DNA from: Aquimarina sp. AU58
GTDB lineage: Bacteria; Bacteroidota; Bacteroidia; Flavobacteriales; Flavobacteriaceae
Length of the DNA: 64,000 bases
Direction of reading: 5' to 3'
NCBI RefSeq assembly: GCF_900312745.1
Contig: NZ_OMPD01000009.1
Span: 124,001-188,000 of the forward strand
Shown here: positions 18,699 to 28,325 of the stretch, in pieces
How the letters are laid out: each line of letters begins with the position of its first letter
Numbering within the stretch: the stretch's first letter is position 1
Position numbers and translations under genes: made by a program
The notes under the pieces: model-generated
Databases searched by the model: none
Told to the model about the DNA's origin: nothing
The model's input: only the letters and a program-made list of their open reading frames with translations

Positions 18699-21200
18699 AT
18701 GGCTAAGAATTTAGTGATTGTGGAGTCGCCTGCTAAGGCCAAAACAATAGAGAAGTTTCTTGGAAAAGATTATACAGTTGCATCCAGTTTTGGACATATT
18801 GCAGATTTACCTTCCAAAGAATTAGGGGTTGATGTCGAAGGGGATTTTAAACCCAAATATATCGTCTCCAAGGATAAGAAAGATGTCGTAAAAAAGCTGA
18901 AAGATCTTTCTAAGAATGCTGATATGGTATGGCTGGCAAGTGATGAGGACCGAGAGGGAGAGGCTATTGCATGGCACCTTGCAGAGACTCTTAAATTAGA
19001 TAAAGACAGAACGCGTCGTATTGTTTTTCATGAGATTACTAAAAATGCTATTCTTAAAGCAATAGAGAATCCTCGTTCTATAGATTATAACCTTGTAAAT
19101 GCACAACAGGCCAGACGTGTTTTGGACCGTTTGGTTGGGTATGAGCTGTCTCCTGTGTTATGGAGAAAGGTAAAAGGAGGGTTGTCTGCAGGAAGAGTGC
19201 AATCTGTTTCGGTACGATTGATAGTAGAACGAGAACGTGATATTTTAGGTTTTAAACCAGAAGCTTCATATAGAATTGATGCAGAATTTTCTAATCAAGC
19301 TGGTAAATCTTTTAAAGCTAAGCTTCCTAAAAATTTTAAAACCAAAGAAGAAGCAGAAGCATTTTTAAAGAAAAACCTAGGAGCATCGTTTAAGGTAGCA
19401 GATCTTTCTACAAAACCTGCAAAAAAATCACCAGCTCCGCCATTTACAACATCAACATTACAGCAAGAGGCTTCAAGAAAATTGTACTTCTCTGTGAGTA
19501 AAACAATGACGATGGCGCAGCGATTGTATGAAGCAGGTTTGATTACATATATGAGAACAGATAGTGTTAATCTATCTACAGAAGCTCAAAATGGTGCGAA
19601 AGCAGAAATTGATTCTGCCTATGGTAATGAGTATAGCAATCCAAGACAATATAAAGGAAAATCTAAAGGAGCACAAGAAGCTCACGAAGCAATACGCCCT
19701 ACAGATTTTTCAAGACATAGTGTAAATGTTGATTATGATCAACAACGTTTGTATGAATTGATTTGGAAACGAGCTATTGCTTCGCAAATGAGTGATGCCA
19801 GATTAGAACGAACTAATGTAAAGATTGATGCCAACACACATAAAGAGCAATTTACTGCCAATGGAGAAGTGATAAAGTTCGAAGGCTTTTTAAAAGTATA
19901 CTTAGAAGGGAATGATGATGAGGATGAAGAGCAAGAAGGAATCCTTCCTGCAATGAAAGAGCAAGAAAGCTTGTTTAATAAATATATTTCCGCAACAGAA
20001 AGATTTACAAGAGCGCCAGGGCGATATACAGAAGCTTCGCTAGTTAAAAAATTAGAAGAACTGGGAATAGGAAGACCATCAACATATGCTCCTACGATTT
20101 CTACAATTCAGAATAGAAACTACGTAGAAAAAGGAGCTAAAGAAGGAGAGGTTCGTAATTATATTCAAATGATTCTCTCGGGAGATGCTGTGAATGAGAA
20201 AAAGCTATCTGAGAAAGTAGGTAGCGATAAAGGGAAATTAATCCCAACAGATGTAGGGATGGTTGTAAATGATTTTTTGGTAAATCATTTTGCTTCAATT
20301 CTTGATTATAATTTTACTGCAAAAGTAGAGCAGGATTTTGATGAAATAGCAGAAGGTCAGGAAGATTGGACTCATGTGATGAGAGAATTTTATCAAGAGT
20401 TTCATCCAAGAGTAGAGGATGTATCACAGAATGCAGAGCGAGAAGTGGGAGAGCGTATTTTGGGAGAAGATCCGGCTACAGGTAAAGTAGTAAGTGTGCG
20501 ATTAGGGAAATTTGGACCAATGGTTCAGATAGGTACTGCCGATGATGAAGACAAACCAAAATTTGCTAGTTTACCTCCTGGACAAACATTAAGTGGTATT
20601 ACCTATGAAGAAGCAATGGATTTGTTTCAGCTGCCAAAAGAACTTGGTGTGTATAAAGGAGAAACTATTGTAGTTAATAATGGTCGTTTTGGACCCTATG
20701 TGCGTTTTGGCGAAAAATTTGTTTCCTTAGAAAAAGGAGAAGATCCATTAAGTACTTCTTTAGATAGGGCTATTGAGTTAATCGACGCTAAAGAAAAAGC
20801 TGATGCACCTATATATGTATATGAAAACCTTCCTGTTCAAAAAGGAAAAGGCCGATTTGGCCCCTTTATTAAGTGGAACGGAATGTTTATCAATGTAAAT
20901 AAGAAGTATGACTTTGATAATCTATCTGATGATGATATCGTGTCACTTATAGAAGAGAAGAAGCAAAAAGAAATTGATAAGGTTATTCATAATTGGGAAG
21001 AAGAAGGGATTCGAGTTGAAAAAGCCAGATGGGGTCGTAGTAATATTATAAAAGGTAAAGTTAAAATTGAACTGCCTAAGACCGTTGATGCTACAAAATT
21101 AACGTTGGATAAAGTAAAAGATCTCATAGAGAAAAATGCTCCCAAGAAAAAAACTGCAGCAAAAAAGAAAACTACAAAAAAGACCACTAAAAAGAAATAA
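18699..21200 (+). CDS. topA: DNA topoisomerase I
   Basis: 833 residues. It relaxes negative supercoils through a 5'-phosphotyrosine intermediate. The Toprim domain has Glu9 and SDEDREGE at 81-88. The catalytic Tyr284 lies in ITYMRTDS. The C-terminal third has three repeats with the core G(K/R)FGP, and the protein ends in a Lys/Thr/Ala tail (KKTAAKKKTTKK). I see no cysteine in the whole protein, so the Cys4 zinc ribbons of E. coli TopA are absent and replaced by metal-free repeats. The ureohydrolase-like gene follows after 8 nt, suggesting cotranscription. Confidence 0.96.
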   Translation: MAKNLVIVESPAKAKTIEKFLGKDYTVASSFGHIADLPSKELGVDVEGDFKPKYIVSKDKKDVVKKLKDLSKNADMVWLASDEDREGEAIAWHLAETLKLDKDRTRRIVFHEITKNAILKAIENPRSIDYNLVNAQQARRVLDRLVGYELSPVLWRKVKGGLSAGRVQSVSVRLIVERERDILGFKPEASYRIDAEFSNQAGKSFKAKLPKNFKTKEEAEAFLKKNLGASFKVADLSTKPAKKSPAPPFTTSTLQQEASRKLYFSVSKTMTMAQRLYEAGLITYMRTDSVNLSTEAQNGAKAEIDSAYGNEYSNPRQYKGKSKGAQEAHEAIRPTDFSRHSVNVDYDQQRLYELIWKRAIASQMSDARLERTNVKIDANTHKEQFTANGEVIKFEGFLKVYLEGNDDEDEEQEGILPAMKEQESLFNKYISATERFTRAPGRYTEASLVKKLEELGIGRPSTYAPTISTIQNRNYVEKGAKEGEVRNYIQMILSGDAVNEKKLSEKVGSDKGKLIPTDVGMVVNDFLVNHFASILDYNFTAKVEQDFDEIAEGQEDWTHVMREFYQEFHPRVEDVSQNAEREVGERILGEDPATGKVVSVRLGKFGPMVQIGTADDEDKPKFASLPPGQTLSGITYEEAMDLFQLPKELGVYKGETIVVNNGRFGPYVRFGEKFVSLEKGEDPLSTSLDRAIELIDAKEKADAPIYVYENLPVQKGKGRFGPFIKWNGMFINVNKKYDFDNLSDDDIVSLIEEKKQKEIDKVIHNWEEEGIRVEKARWGRSNIIKGKVKIELPKTVDATKLTLDKVKDLIEKNAPKKKTAAKKKTTKKTTKKK

Positions 21201-21208
21201 ACCAATAT

Positions 21209-22372
21209 ATGTCTTTCGAATTTCTTATACCAGTTAGTGATTTAGTTACTGCTCATACTAATTTACTTTCTGAACATGCATTAGGAAATCAAATTAAAAT
21301 TCATACAACAACTAGTGGAGTACCTGATCTGGAAAAAATAGATGTTGCTATTCTCGGTATTCGGGAGAATAGGAATGATATTAATTTTTTGGGTGAAAAC
21401 TTAAATTTTGATACTATTCGTAAATCGTTATACGAGCTTTATCCCGGGAACTGGAGTACTAATATGGTGGATCTGGGAGATATCACTCCAGGTAATGAAG
21501 TTAGCGATACGTACTATTTGGTGCAGGAAGTATTGTCTGCATTATTGGTGAAAAATATTATCCCCATCATTATTGGGGGGAGTCAAGATTTAGTCTATGC
21601 GCAATATAGATCATTCGATATTTTAGAGCGAATGGTAAATTTGGTTAACGTAGATAGTAAATTTGACTTAGGAAATTCTTCTAAGCCGATCACGAATACT
21701 TCATTTGTAGGTAAAATTATTGTAGAACAACCGTATAATTTGTTTAACTATAGTAATATAGGGTATCAAACGTATTTTAATACTCAAGAAGAAATTGATC
21801 TGATAGAAAAATTATATTTTGATGCTTATCGTTTGGGAGAGGTTATTTCAGATGTAACTGTTGTAGAGCCAATTATGCGAGATGCCGATATTGTTTCTAT
21901 AGATTTAGGAGTTGTTAATTCTACAAGTTTAAGCGGGTATGCTGCTTCTCCTAATGGTTTTGATGGTCGCGAAATTTGTGCGATTTCGAGATATGCAGGA
22001 ATAAGTGATAAGGTTAAAAGTTTTGGAATTTATGAATTTAAAAACTTTAAAAACGAAGAAACGGCTTCCTTATTGATCGCTCAGATGATATGGTATTTTG
22101 TAGAAGGAATCAATTACAGATCTAACGAAATTGATATTAAAAATTTAAAAAGTACACTGCATTATAATGTGCCGATAGAAGACGAAATTTTGTCTTTTTA
22201 TAAAAGTATTATGACCGGAAGATGGTGGATAGAAATACCATTTATTTCATCTGGTAATAATAAATTGAAAAGACATACGTTATTACCTTGCACATACAAC
22301 GATTATGAGCGTGCTTGTAATCAAGAAATACCTGAAAGATGGTATAAGGCAAAACAAAAAAACGAAGTTTAA
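21209..22372 (+). CDS. Ureohydrolase-fold protein (formimidoylglutamase-like), probably inactive
   Basis: 387 residues with the arginase/agmatinase/formimidoylglutamase layout. Active enzymes bind two Mn ions through a GGDHS His, a DAHxD triad and an SxDxDxxDP pair. Here the equivalents read GGSQD (123-127), VDSKFD (148-153) and SIDLGVV (230-236). The first His is Gln, the middle His is Lys and the last Asp is Gly, so three of six metal ligands are gone. Bacteroidota members are often labelled formimidoylglutamase, but catalysis looks unlikely. It lies between topA (8 nt) and gldK (110 nt), which suggests a structural or regulatory role, possibly linked to gliding or secretion. Confidence 0.75.
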   Translation: MSFEFLIPVSDLVTAHTNLLSEHALGNQIKIHTTTSGVPDLEKIDVAILGIRENRNDINFLGENLNFDTIRKSLYELYPGNWSTNMVDLGDITPGNEVSDTYYLVQEVLSALLVKNIIPIIIGGSQDLVYAQYRSFDILERMVNLVNVDSKFDLGNSSKPITNTSFVGKIIVEQPYNLFNYSNIGYQTYFNTQEEIDLIEKLYFDAYRLGEVISDVTVVEPIMRDADIVSIDLGVVNSTSLSGYAASPNGFDGREICAISRYAGISDKVKSFGIYEFKNFKNEETASLLIAQMIWYFVEGINYRSNEIDIKNLKSTLHYNVPIEDEILSFYKSIMTGRWWIEIPFISSGNNKLKRHTLLPCTYNDYERACNQEIPERWYKAKQKNEV

Positions 22373-22413
22373 CATTTTTATTAGGTCGATTTAAGGTTTT
22401 TTTTAGAAAAAAA

Positions 22414-22444
22414 TTGTTTTTCTGGAAATAAATAAATAGGTTTA
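22414..22444 (+). promoter_or_regulatory. Predicted gldK operon promoter
   Basis: TTG at 22414-22416, a 20-nt spacer and TAGGTTTA at 22437-22444, one base off TAnnTTTG. It lies 38 nt before gldK. Confidence 0.45.
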
Positions 22445-22482
22445 CGTCCTTAAATCTAGAAGATCTTAACCTAAAACACGTT

Positions 22483-23856
22483 ATGAAGAAATTTGTATCA
22501 CTCTTTGCTATTTTAGCAATGCTCTACAGTTGTGGTGGTGGAAACCGAGGAGAACTGGTAGGAGCACAAGGGAAAAAATGGCACCCGCAAAAACCATATG
22601 GTATGGCCCTCATCCCCGGAGGTTCATTTATTATGGGTAAGTCGGATGATGATAAAGCAGCACTTGCAAATGCCCCTACAAGAATGGTTACGGTTCGTTC
22701 TTTTTACATGGATGAAACTGAGGTGACTAATAGCGAGTATAGACAATTTGTAAATTGGGTTCGCGATTCTGTTATTAGGATGAGGCTAGCAATAATGGCT
22801 GATGAGCTGGGTAAAACCCCAGGTGATGACGGTATTGGAGAATTTGCATTCCTAGATGCTGATACCGAAAATATGTCCGTCTATGAAAAATATATGTACG
22901 ATAACTATAGTGGTACAGGAGAAACTGGCTACGAAGGTAGAAAACTTAATAAGGATGTAGATATCGAATGGGATATAAATGATTATCCCGATGAGTTTTA
23001 TGCCGAAGTTATGGATACTATGTATATTCCTCTAGAAGAATCTTATAATGGTAGACGTACTTTAGATGTAAGTAAATTTGAATTCAGATTTACATGGATG
23101 GATATTCAGGCGGCTGCACGTGCTAGAAAAGGAGGAAGAAAAGATTTTGTAAAAGAAGAAGTTATAAAAGTATATCCAGACACTACAGTTTGGATTAAAG
23201 ATTTTAACTACTCATATAATGAGCCTATGCATAATGATTATTTTTGGCATAGTGCATATGATGACTACCCGGTAGTGGGTGTTTCTTGGGAACAAGCTAG
23301 AGCCTTCTGTCGTTGGAGAACTATCGAGAAAAATACCTACCAAAAGAAAAAAGGTAAAGAATTTGTGAATTACTTCAGACTGCCTACAGAGGCAGAATGG
23401 GAGTATGCCGCTAGAGGAGGCCTTGAGTCAGCTACGTATCCATGGGGAGGCCCATATGCGTTAAATGATAGAGGTTGCTTCTTAGCAAACTTTAAGCCTC
23501 TTAGAGGAAACTACGCAGCAGATAACTTTTTATATACTGTAGAAGCCAAAACATTCGACCCTAATGATTATAACCTATATAACATGGCCGGTAATGTTTC
23601 TGAGTGGGTACAGTCGTCTTATGATCCCGCAGCTTACGAGTATGTGTCATCAATGAACCCAAATGTCAATGATGATGAAAACAAACGTAAAGTTGTACGT
23701 GGAGGATCCTGGAAAGATGTTGCTTACTTCCTACAGGTAAGTACCAGAGATTACGAATACGCAGATTCTGCGAGGAGTTTTATCGGATTTAGAACAGTTC
23801 AGGACTACATGGGTACTGAATCAACTGGAGAAGCTAATACTCAAAATCAAAACTAA
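22483..23856 (+). CDS. gldK: Gliding motility/T9SS lipoprotein GldK
   Basis: 457 residues. The lipoprotein signal ends at Cys17 (MLYSC). The rest is a formylglycine-generating-enzyme (SUMF1) fold with YGMALIPGGSFIMG near residue 40, LPTEAEWEYAARGG, NMAGNVSEWV and KVVRGGSWKD. GldK is the outer-membrane lipoprotein that forms a periplasmic ring with GldN in the type IX secretion system. It heads the gldKLMN series and the spacing to gldL is 78 nt. The synteny with gldL, gldM and gldN removes doubt with other FGE proteins such as GldJ. Confidence 0.96.
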   Translation: MKKFVSLFAILAMLYSCGGGNRGELVGAQGKKWHPQKPYGMALIPGGSFIMGKSDDDKAALANAPTRMVTVRSFYMDETEVTNSEYRQFVNWVRDSVIRMRLAIMADELGKTPGDDGIGEFAFLDADTENMSVYEKYMYDNYSGTGETGYEGRKLNKDVDIEWDINDYPDEFYAEVMDTMYIPLEESYNGRRTLDVSKFEFRFTWMDIQAAARARKGGRKDFVKEEVIKVYPDTTVWIKDFNYSYNEPMHNDYFWHSAYDDYPVVGVSWEQARAFCRWRTIEKNTYQKKKGKEFVNYFRLPTEAEWEYAARGGLESATYPWGGPYALNDRGCFLANFKPLRGNYAADNFLYTVEAKTFDPNDYNLYNMAGNVSEWVQSSYDPAAYEYVSSMNPNVNDDENKRKVVRGGSWKDVAYFLQVSTRDYEYADSARSFIGFRTVQDYMGTESTGEANTQNQN

Positions 23857-23934
23857 GTCCCAAAATTTTCTATCAACTTAATTACTAACCCTTTTTTAAA
23901 ACTTAAGATTTAAAAAAAACAAAACAAATTTATT

Positions 23935-24561
23935 ATGGCAAATTCAAAAGCAAGCAAGAAATTAATGAACATGGTCTACGGTCTGGGAGCAGCCGTTGTA
24001 ATATTAGGTGCACTTTTTAAAATTATGCACTGGCCATTTGGTAATGAAATGCTTATTGTTGGTTTGATTACAGAAGCATTAGTATTTACTGTTTCTGCAT
24101 TCGAACCTGTAGATAATGATCTAGATTGGTCTCTAGTGTATCCTGAATTAGCAGGAGGAAACAAAAAAGACAAAAAAGAGAAAGAAACTCCAGAAGGATT
24201 ATTGTCTCAAAAATTAGACGATATGCTTAAGGAAGCTAGACTTGATACTAATCTTATGAGTAGTCTTGGTGATAGTATCCGTAATTTTGAAGGAGCAGCA
24301 AGAAACCTTGGTCCTACAACAGATGCTATAGAAGGAACTAAAAAATATAGTGAAGAGATGGCAAGTGCAGCGTCGCACCTTGAATCTTTAAATAGTTTAT
24401 ACAAGGTTCAGTTAGAATCTTCTGCACGTCAGGCTGAAGCTAACCAGGCTATTGCTGAAAACGCAACTAAGCTTCAAAGTCAAATGGAAAGCCTTGCTAG
24501 TAACCTTTCTTCGCTTAATGGAGTATATGGTGGTATGTTAACTGCAATGAACAGAAGTTAA
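23935..24561 (+). CDS. gldL: T9SS motor protein GldL
   Basis: 208 residues. Two N-terminal membrane helices (about 12-30 and 36-58), with an HWPFGNE connector, carry the membrane-embedded Glu residues used for proton flow. A long cytoplasmic tail predicted to be coiled-coil follows. GldL pentamers surround GldM to make the rotary motor that powers type IX secretion and gliding. It is second in gldKLMN. Confidence 0.95.
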   Translation: MANSKASKKLMNMVYGLGAAVVILGALFKIMHWPFGNEMLIVGLITEALVFTVSAFEPVDNDLDWSLVYPELAGGNKKDKKEKETPEGLLSQKLDDMLKEARLDTNLMSSLGDSIRNFEGAARNLGPTTDAIEGTKKYSEEMASAASHLESLNSLYKVQLESSARQAEANQAIAENATKLQSQMESLASNLSSLNGVYGGMLTAMNRS

Positions 24562-24610
24562 CATTTTTTAATTAAATATTTTATAATAACTACCAAAATC
24601 TAAAAAGAAT

Positions 24611-26158
24611 ATGGCAGGAGGAAAATTATCCCCAAGGCAGAAGATGATTAACCTGATGTACTTGGTTTTCATCGCGATGATGGCATTAAATATGTCAAAA
24701 GAAGTATTAACTGCATTTGGTTTAATGTCAGAAAAATTGACAGAATCAAATGAGTTGGCTACTCAACGAAATACTGGATTTATGGCGGGTCTGGCCGAAA
24801 AGGTTTCAGAACAGCCAGAAAAATATACCCCGTTAAAAGCAAAAGCAGATCAGATAAGTGTTTTATCTAATGAGTTTAACTCATATCTTGATCAACTTAA
24901 AGCAGAATTGGTTGACGATAGAGAAGATCCTACGGATTATGAAACTATGGATAGACCAGATAGATTAGACCAAAAGTTTTTTGAAGGTGGTAAGGTTACT
25001 GCCGGGGCTCAGGAATTTTTGGATAAAATCACAAAATATAGAGATGGTGTATCTGCTGCAATCAAAGAAGTAAAAGAAGTAGATGCTTCGGTTGCTGATG
25101 ATGTGATTAAAACCTTTTCTACAAATGATGTAAAAGACAGATCCGGAGTAACTAAAAAATGGTTAAATTATAACTTTGAAGGATTTCCTTTGGTTGCTTC
25201 TTTAACTAAGCTTACTCAAATGCAAGCTGATGTTAAAACAACAGAAAGTAAAGTGCTTTCAGCTTTATTAGCTGGACAACAAGCGTCTGAACTTTCTTTT
25301 AGTAACTATGAGGCGATTGTAGTTGCAGATAAAACAGCTTTCTTTAGTGGCGAAAGTTTTAAAGGTAGAATCGTTCTTGGACGTTTTGATGCTACACTAA
25401 AACCAACCAAAGTAACGGTTAATGGTAAAGAGCAAACAGAAGTTACAAACGGACAAATCATGTTAGATTTCCCTGCAGGAAATGTTGGAGAAAGAGATGT
25501 GGCTGGAGAACTTCAATTTAAAGAAGGAGATTCTACAGTAACGATTCCGATTAAGAGTTCATATACTGTAATTCCTAGACCAAATTCTGCTGTAATTTCT
25601 GCAGATAAAATGAATGTGGTGTATCGTGGAGTTAATAACCCAATGACTATTTCTATTCCTGGTGTACCAGCTGTAAATGCTTCTGCCCCTGGACTAAGAA
25701 AAGTTGGAGGAGCAGGAAAATATATGATGAATGTTACTGCTGTAAAAGCTCGTGAAGTTAGTATTAAAGTTAGTGGTAAACTAGCAAATGGTACTACAGT
25801 AAGCGATAGTAAGAAATTTAGAATTAAAGGTATACCAAGACCTGTAGGAACAGTACGTGGTGAAGATGGAGCAATCAAAATGGCAAGAAATGCCTTAGAA
25901 ATTTCATCTGTAGGTGCTATTCTGCCTGATTTTGACTTTGATATTAAATTGAAAGTTACTGGATTTAAATTTAAAGTAGAAGGACAGCCAACAGTAAGTG
26001 TTCCTGGAGGAAGGCTTAATGCTAAAGCAAAATCAGCTTTGCGTAAAGCGAAAAGAGGTTCTTCTGTTCAAATTATTGATATAAAAGCACGGTTAGCTAA
26101 TAGCTCTGGATATAAATTGAAAAAAATATCTCCGGTTATTATTGAGTTAACGAATTAA
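24611..26158 (+). CDS. gldM: T9SS motor/shaft protein GldM
   Basis: 515 residues. A short cytoplasmic start (MAGGKLSPRQKMINLMYLV) leads into one membrane helix (about 16-35) with the conserved Arg before it. A large periplasmic part made of beta domains follows. GldM dimers are the rotor shaft that reaches from GldL to the GldK/GldN ring. Length and start match the family. The next gene, gldN, begins 19 nt downstream. Confidence 0.95.
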   Translation: MAGGKLSPRQKMINLMYLVFIAMMALNMSKEVLTAFGLMSEKLTESNELATQRNTGFMAGLAEKVSEQPEKYTPLKAKADQISVLSNEFNSYLDQLKAELVDDREDPTDYETMDRPDRLDQKFFEGGKVTAGAQEFLDKITKYRDGVSAAIKEVKEVDASVADDVIKTFSTNDVKDRSGVTKKWLNYNFEGFPLVASLTKLTQMQADVKTTESKVLSALLAGQQASELSFSNYEAIVVADKTAFFSGESFKGRIVLGRFDATLKPTKVTVNGKEQTEVTNGQIMLDFPAGNVGERDVAGELQFKEGDSTVTIPIKSSYTVIPRPNSAVISADKMNVVYRGVNNPMTISIPGVPAVNASAPGLRKVGGAGKYMMNVTAVKAREVSIKVSGKLANGTTVSDSKKFRIKGIPRPVGTVRGEDGAIKMARNALEISSVGAILPDFDFDIKLKVTGFKFKVEGQPTVSVPGGRLNAKAKSALRKAKRGSSVQIIDIKARLANSSGYKLKKISPVIIELTN

Positions 26159-26177
26159 AAAATAAACTTACGTAGTT

Positions 26178-27068
26178 ATGAATTTGAGAAATTTTGTATT
26201 AACCGTTTTTGGTCTATTGGTTTCTTCTCTTTCTTTCGGGCAGGCAAATGTTTTAAATGCCAATAATCCTGATGAGATTGGAAAGAAAACTCAAGAACAG
26301 ATTTTATATGACAATGATCGTCCCTTAGAGTACGGATATGTAGATAAACGTGATGTATTGTGGGCAAAAACCACTTGGGAAACTATTGACCTTGATGAGC
26401 GAATAAATTTCCCATTGTACTATCCTATTGATACATTTAATATTGGTGCTAATCGTCGATCTTTATATGATGTATTGGTAACAAATATCAAAAACGGAAA
26501 AATCAAGAATATTTATTCAGATTCATATTTTACTGAGACACGTACTTTTGAAGATCTTCAGTCCACAATGTCTAAAATCGATACTACCGATTTAGGATTT
26601 GAGCAGTATAATGCTGGAGAAGAAGTAGATCCTCAGTACATTAACAGAAGAGATATTGCTTCTCAGGATATTTCAGAGTATAAAATAAGAGGATATTGGT
26701 ATTTTGATAAAAGACTAGGGGAATTAAGATACAGATTGCTTGGATTAGCACCTGTAGCACCCGATGTTAACTTTATCGATGATGATGAGCCAGATATGGT
26801 AGCCTTATTTTGGATATGGTATCCTGATGCCAGAGAAATATTGCATAATGCAATGGCATTTAATAGGAAAAATACATCAATGCCTTTTACGTATGATCAT
26901 ATCCTTAATGCAAGACGCTTTAATTCTGTGATTTATAAAGAAGATAATATTCAAGGTGACCGCGAAATCAAAGATTACGTTATTGATAACGCTTTGATGC
27001 AACTTCTTGAAAGTGAAAGAATTAAGGAAAGTATCCGAAATTTTGAAATGGATATGTGGAGTTATTAA
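26178..27068 (+). CDS. gldN: T9SS ring protein GldN
   Basis: 296 residues with a cleavable signal peptide ending near SLSFGQA. The mature part shows the GldN/PorN features YVDKRDVLWAKTTWE, ERINFPLYYP and YKIRGYWYFDKR. It pairs with GldK in the periplasmic ring of the type IX system. It is last in the series and is followed by a strong terminator. Confidence 0.95.
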   Translation: MNLRNFVLTVFGLLVSSLSFGQANVLNANNPDEIGKKTQEQILYDNDRPLEYGYVDKRDVLWAKTTWETIDLDERINFPLYYPIDTFNIGANRRSLYDVLVTNIKNGKIKNIYSDSYFTETRTFEDLQSTMSKIDTTDLGFEQYNAGEEVDPQYINRRDIASQDISEYKIRGYWYFDKRLGELRYRLLGLAPVAPDVNFIDDDEPDMVALFWIWYPDAREILHNAMAFNRKNTSMPFTYDHILNARRFNSVIYKEDNIQGDREIKDYVIDNALMQLLESERIKESIRNFEMDMWSY

Positions 27069-27100
27069 CGACTCTGATATTCTTCAATAAATAATAGATG

Positions 27101-27127
27101 AAACGCCCAACTATAGTTGGGCGTTTT
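27101..27127 (+). terminator. Terminator of gldKLMN
   Basis: A 26-nt perfect palindrome (27101-27126) with the core CGCCCAACTATAGTTGGGCG, flanked by A and T runs. Confidence 0.9.
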
Positions 27128-27152
27128 GTTATTTTTGAACTATGCTAATATG

Positions 27153-27216
27153 AGTTTGAGATCATAAAACGATTTGATCTAAACGATTTTTACGAATTAG
27201 GTTATAATCTCAAACT
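27153..27216. repeat. Long inverted repeat upstream of the FAD oxidoreductase gene
   Basis: Arms of 15 bp at 27153-27167 and 27202-27216 (AGTTTGAGAT against ATCTCAAACT, extended with one mismatch) are separated by 34 nt. It lies 62 nt before the next ATG and could be an operator pair or a 5' leader hairpin. Confidence 0.5.
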
Positions 27217-27278
27217 TACATTTTATGATTGTATTATTTATTAATGAGTACTGCCAGTTACATAAATTAAGAAATTAA

Positions 27279-28325
27279 ATGCTATTAGATTATATTGTTG
27301 TAGGGTTAGGATTATCGGGATTATCTTTTGTAGAGGAATTAGAAAGTCATAACAAATCATATGTAGTTTTTGAAGACGCTTCACAGAAATCATCGAGAGT
27401 AGCAGGAGGCCTGTATAACCCCATAATTTTAAAACGCTTTACGATGGCTTGGCAAGCCTCACGGCAACTTGAAACAGCAGTTTCTTTTTATAAAAATGTA
27501 GAAACAAAACTTCAGAAAACGTTAGTTTCAGAACTTCCGATATTACGTAGATTTAATGCCGTAGAGGAGCAAAATAACTGGTTTGAAGCTTGTGATAAAC
27601 CCCTTTTAGGAGAATTTCTTTCTTCAGAATTGATCCGAAATACTAATCCGGCGCTAGATATTCCATTTCATTATGGAAAAGTAAAACATACCGGGAAAAT
27701 TGATATCAGCAATATGCTTTCTGCCTATGCGAAAGAACTTAAAGAAAACAATATTTTAATCGATGAATCCTTTGAGTATGATAAAATCACCGTAACGGAA
27801 GATTATATTCAATATAAAGAAATAAAATGCAGACATATTGTATTTGCTGAGGGTTATGGAGTAAAAAACAATCCATTTTTTAATGATCTGCCATTATATG
27901 GTAATAAAGGTGAATATATTATTATTAAGTCTGAAGCACTTAAGCAAAAGGAAGCGATAAAATCTTCGATATTTATTATCCCTCTGGGAGAGGATTTGTA
28001 TAAAGTGGGAGCAACATATAACAATCAGGATAAATCTCCAGAAATAACAACTACTGCTAGGGAAGAATTGCAAAAAAAGCTGGAAAAATTTTTAAAAGTG
28101 CCCTACAAAGTAGTGAATCAGGTAGCAGGAATACGTCCTACAGTTAAAGATCGAAGACCTTTGATAGGAACGCATACGAGGTATGCTAATATGCATATTT
28201 TAAATGGTATGGGGAGTAGAGGCATCCTCTTGGCTCCTACTATGGCAAAAGAGCTATATAACCATATAGAAAAAGGAATTTCTTTAGACAAAGAAATAGA
28301 TTGTAAACGGTATAGTAACCTATGA
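27279..28325 (+). CDS. FAD-dependent oxidoreductase, DAO family
   Basis: 348 residues. An N-terminal Rossmann motif (VVGLGLSGLSF) is followed by an acidic residue at the end of beta-2 (VFED), RVAGGLYNP, and a C-terminal ADP-contact GIRPTVKDRRPLIG and LNGMGSRGILLAP. This is the layout of glycine/D-amino-acid oxidases, which deaminate small amino acids using FAD. The substrate cannot be told from sequence. Its last 6 bases overlap the last 6 of the convergent DUF983 gene. Confidence 0.8.
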   Translation: MLLDYIVVGLGLSGLSFVEELESHNKSYVVFEDASQKSSRVAGGLYNPIILKRFTMAWQASRQLETAVSFYKNVETKLQKTLVSELPILRRFNAVEEQNNWFEACDKPLLGEFLSSELIRNTNPALDIPFHYGKVKHTGKIDISNMLSAYAKELKENNILIDESFEYDKITVTEDYIQYKEIKCRHIVFAEGYGVKNNPFFNDLPLYGNKGEYIIIKSEALKQKEAIKSSIFIIPLGEDLYKVGATYNNQDKSPEITTTAREELQKKLEKFLKVPYKVVNQVAGIRPTVKDRRPLIGTHTRYANMHILNGMGSRGILLAPTMAKELYNHIEKGISLDKEIDCKRYSNL

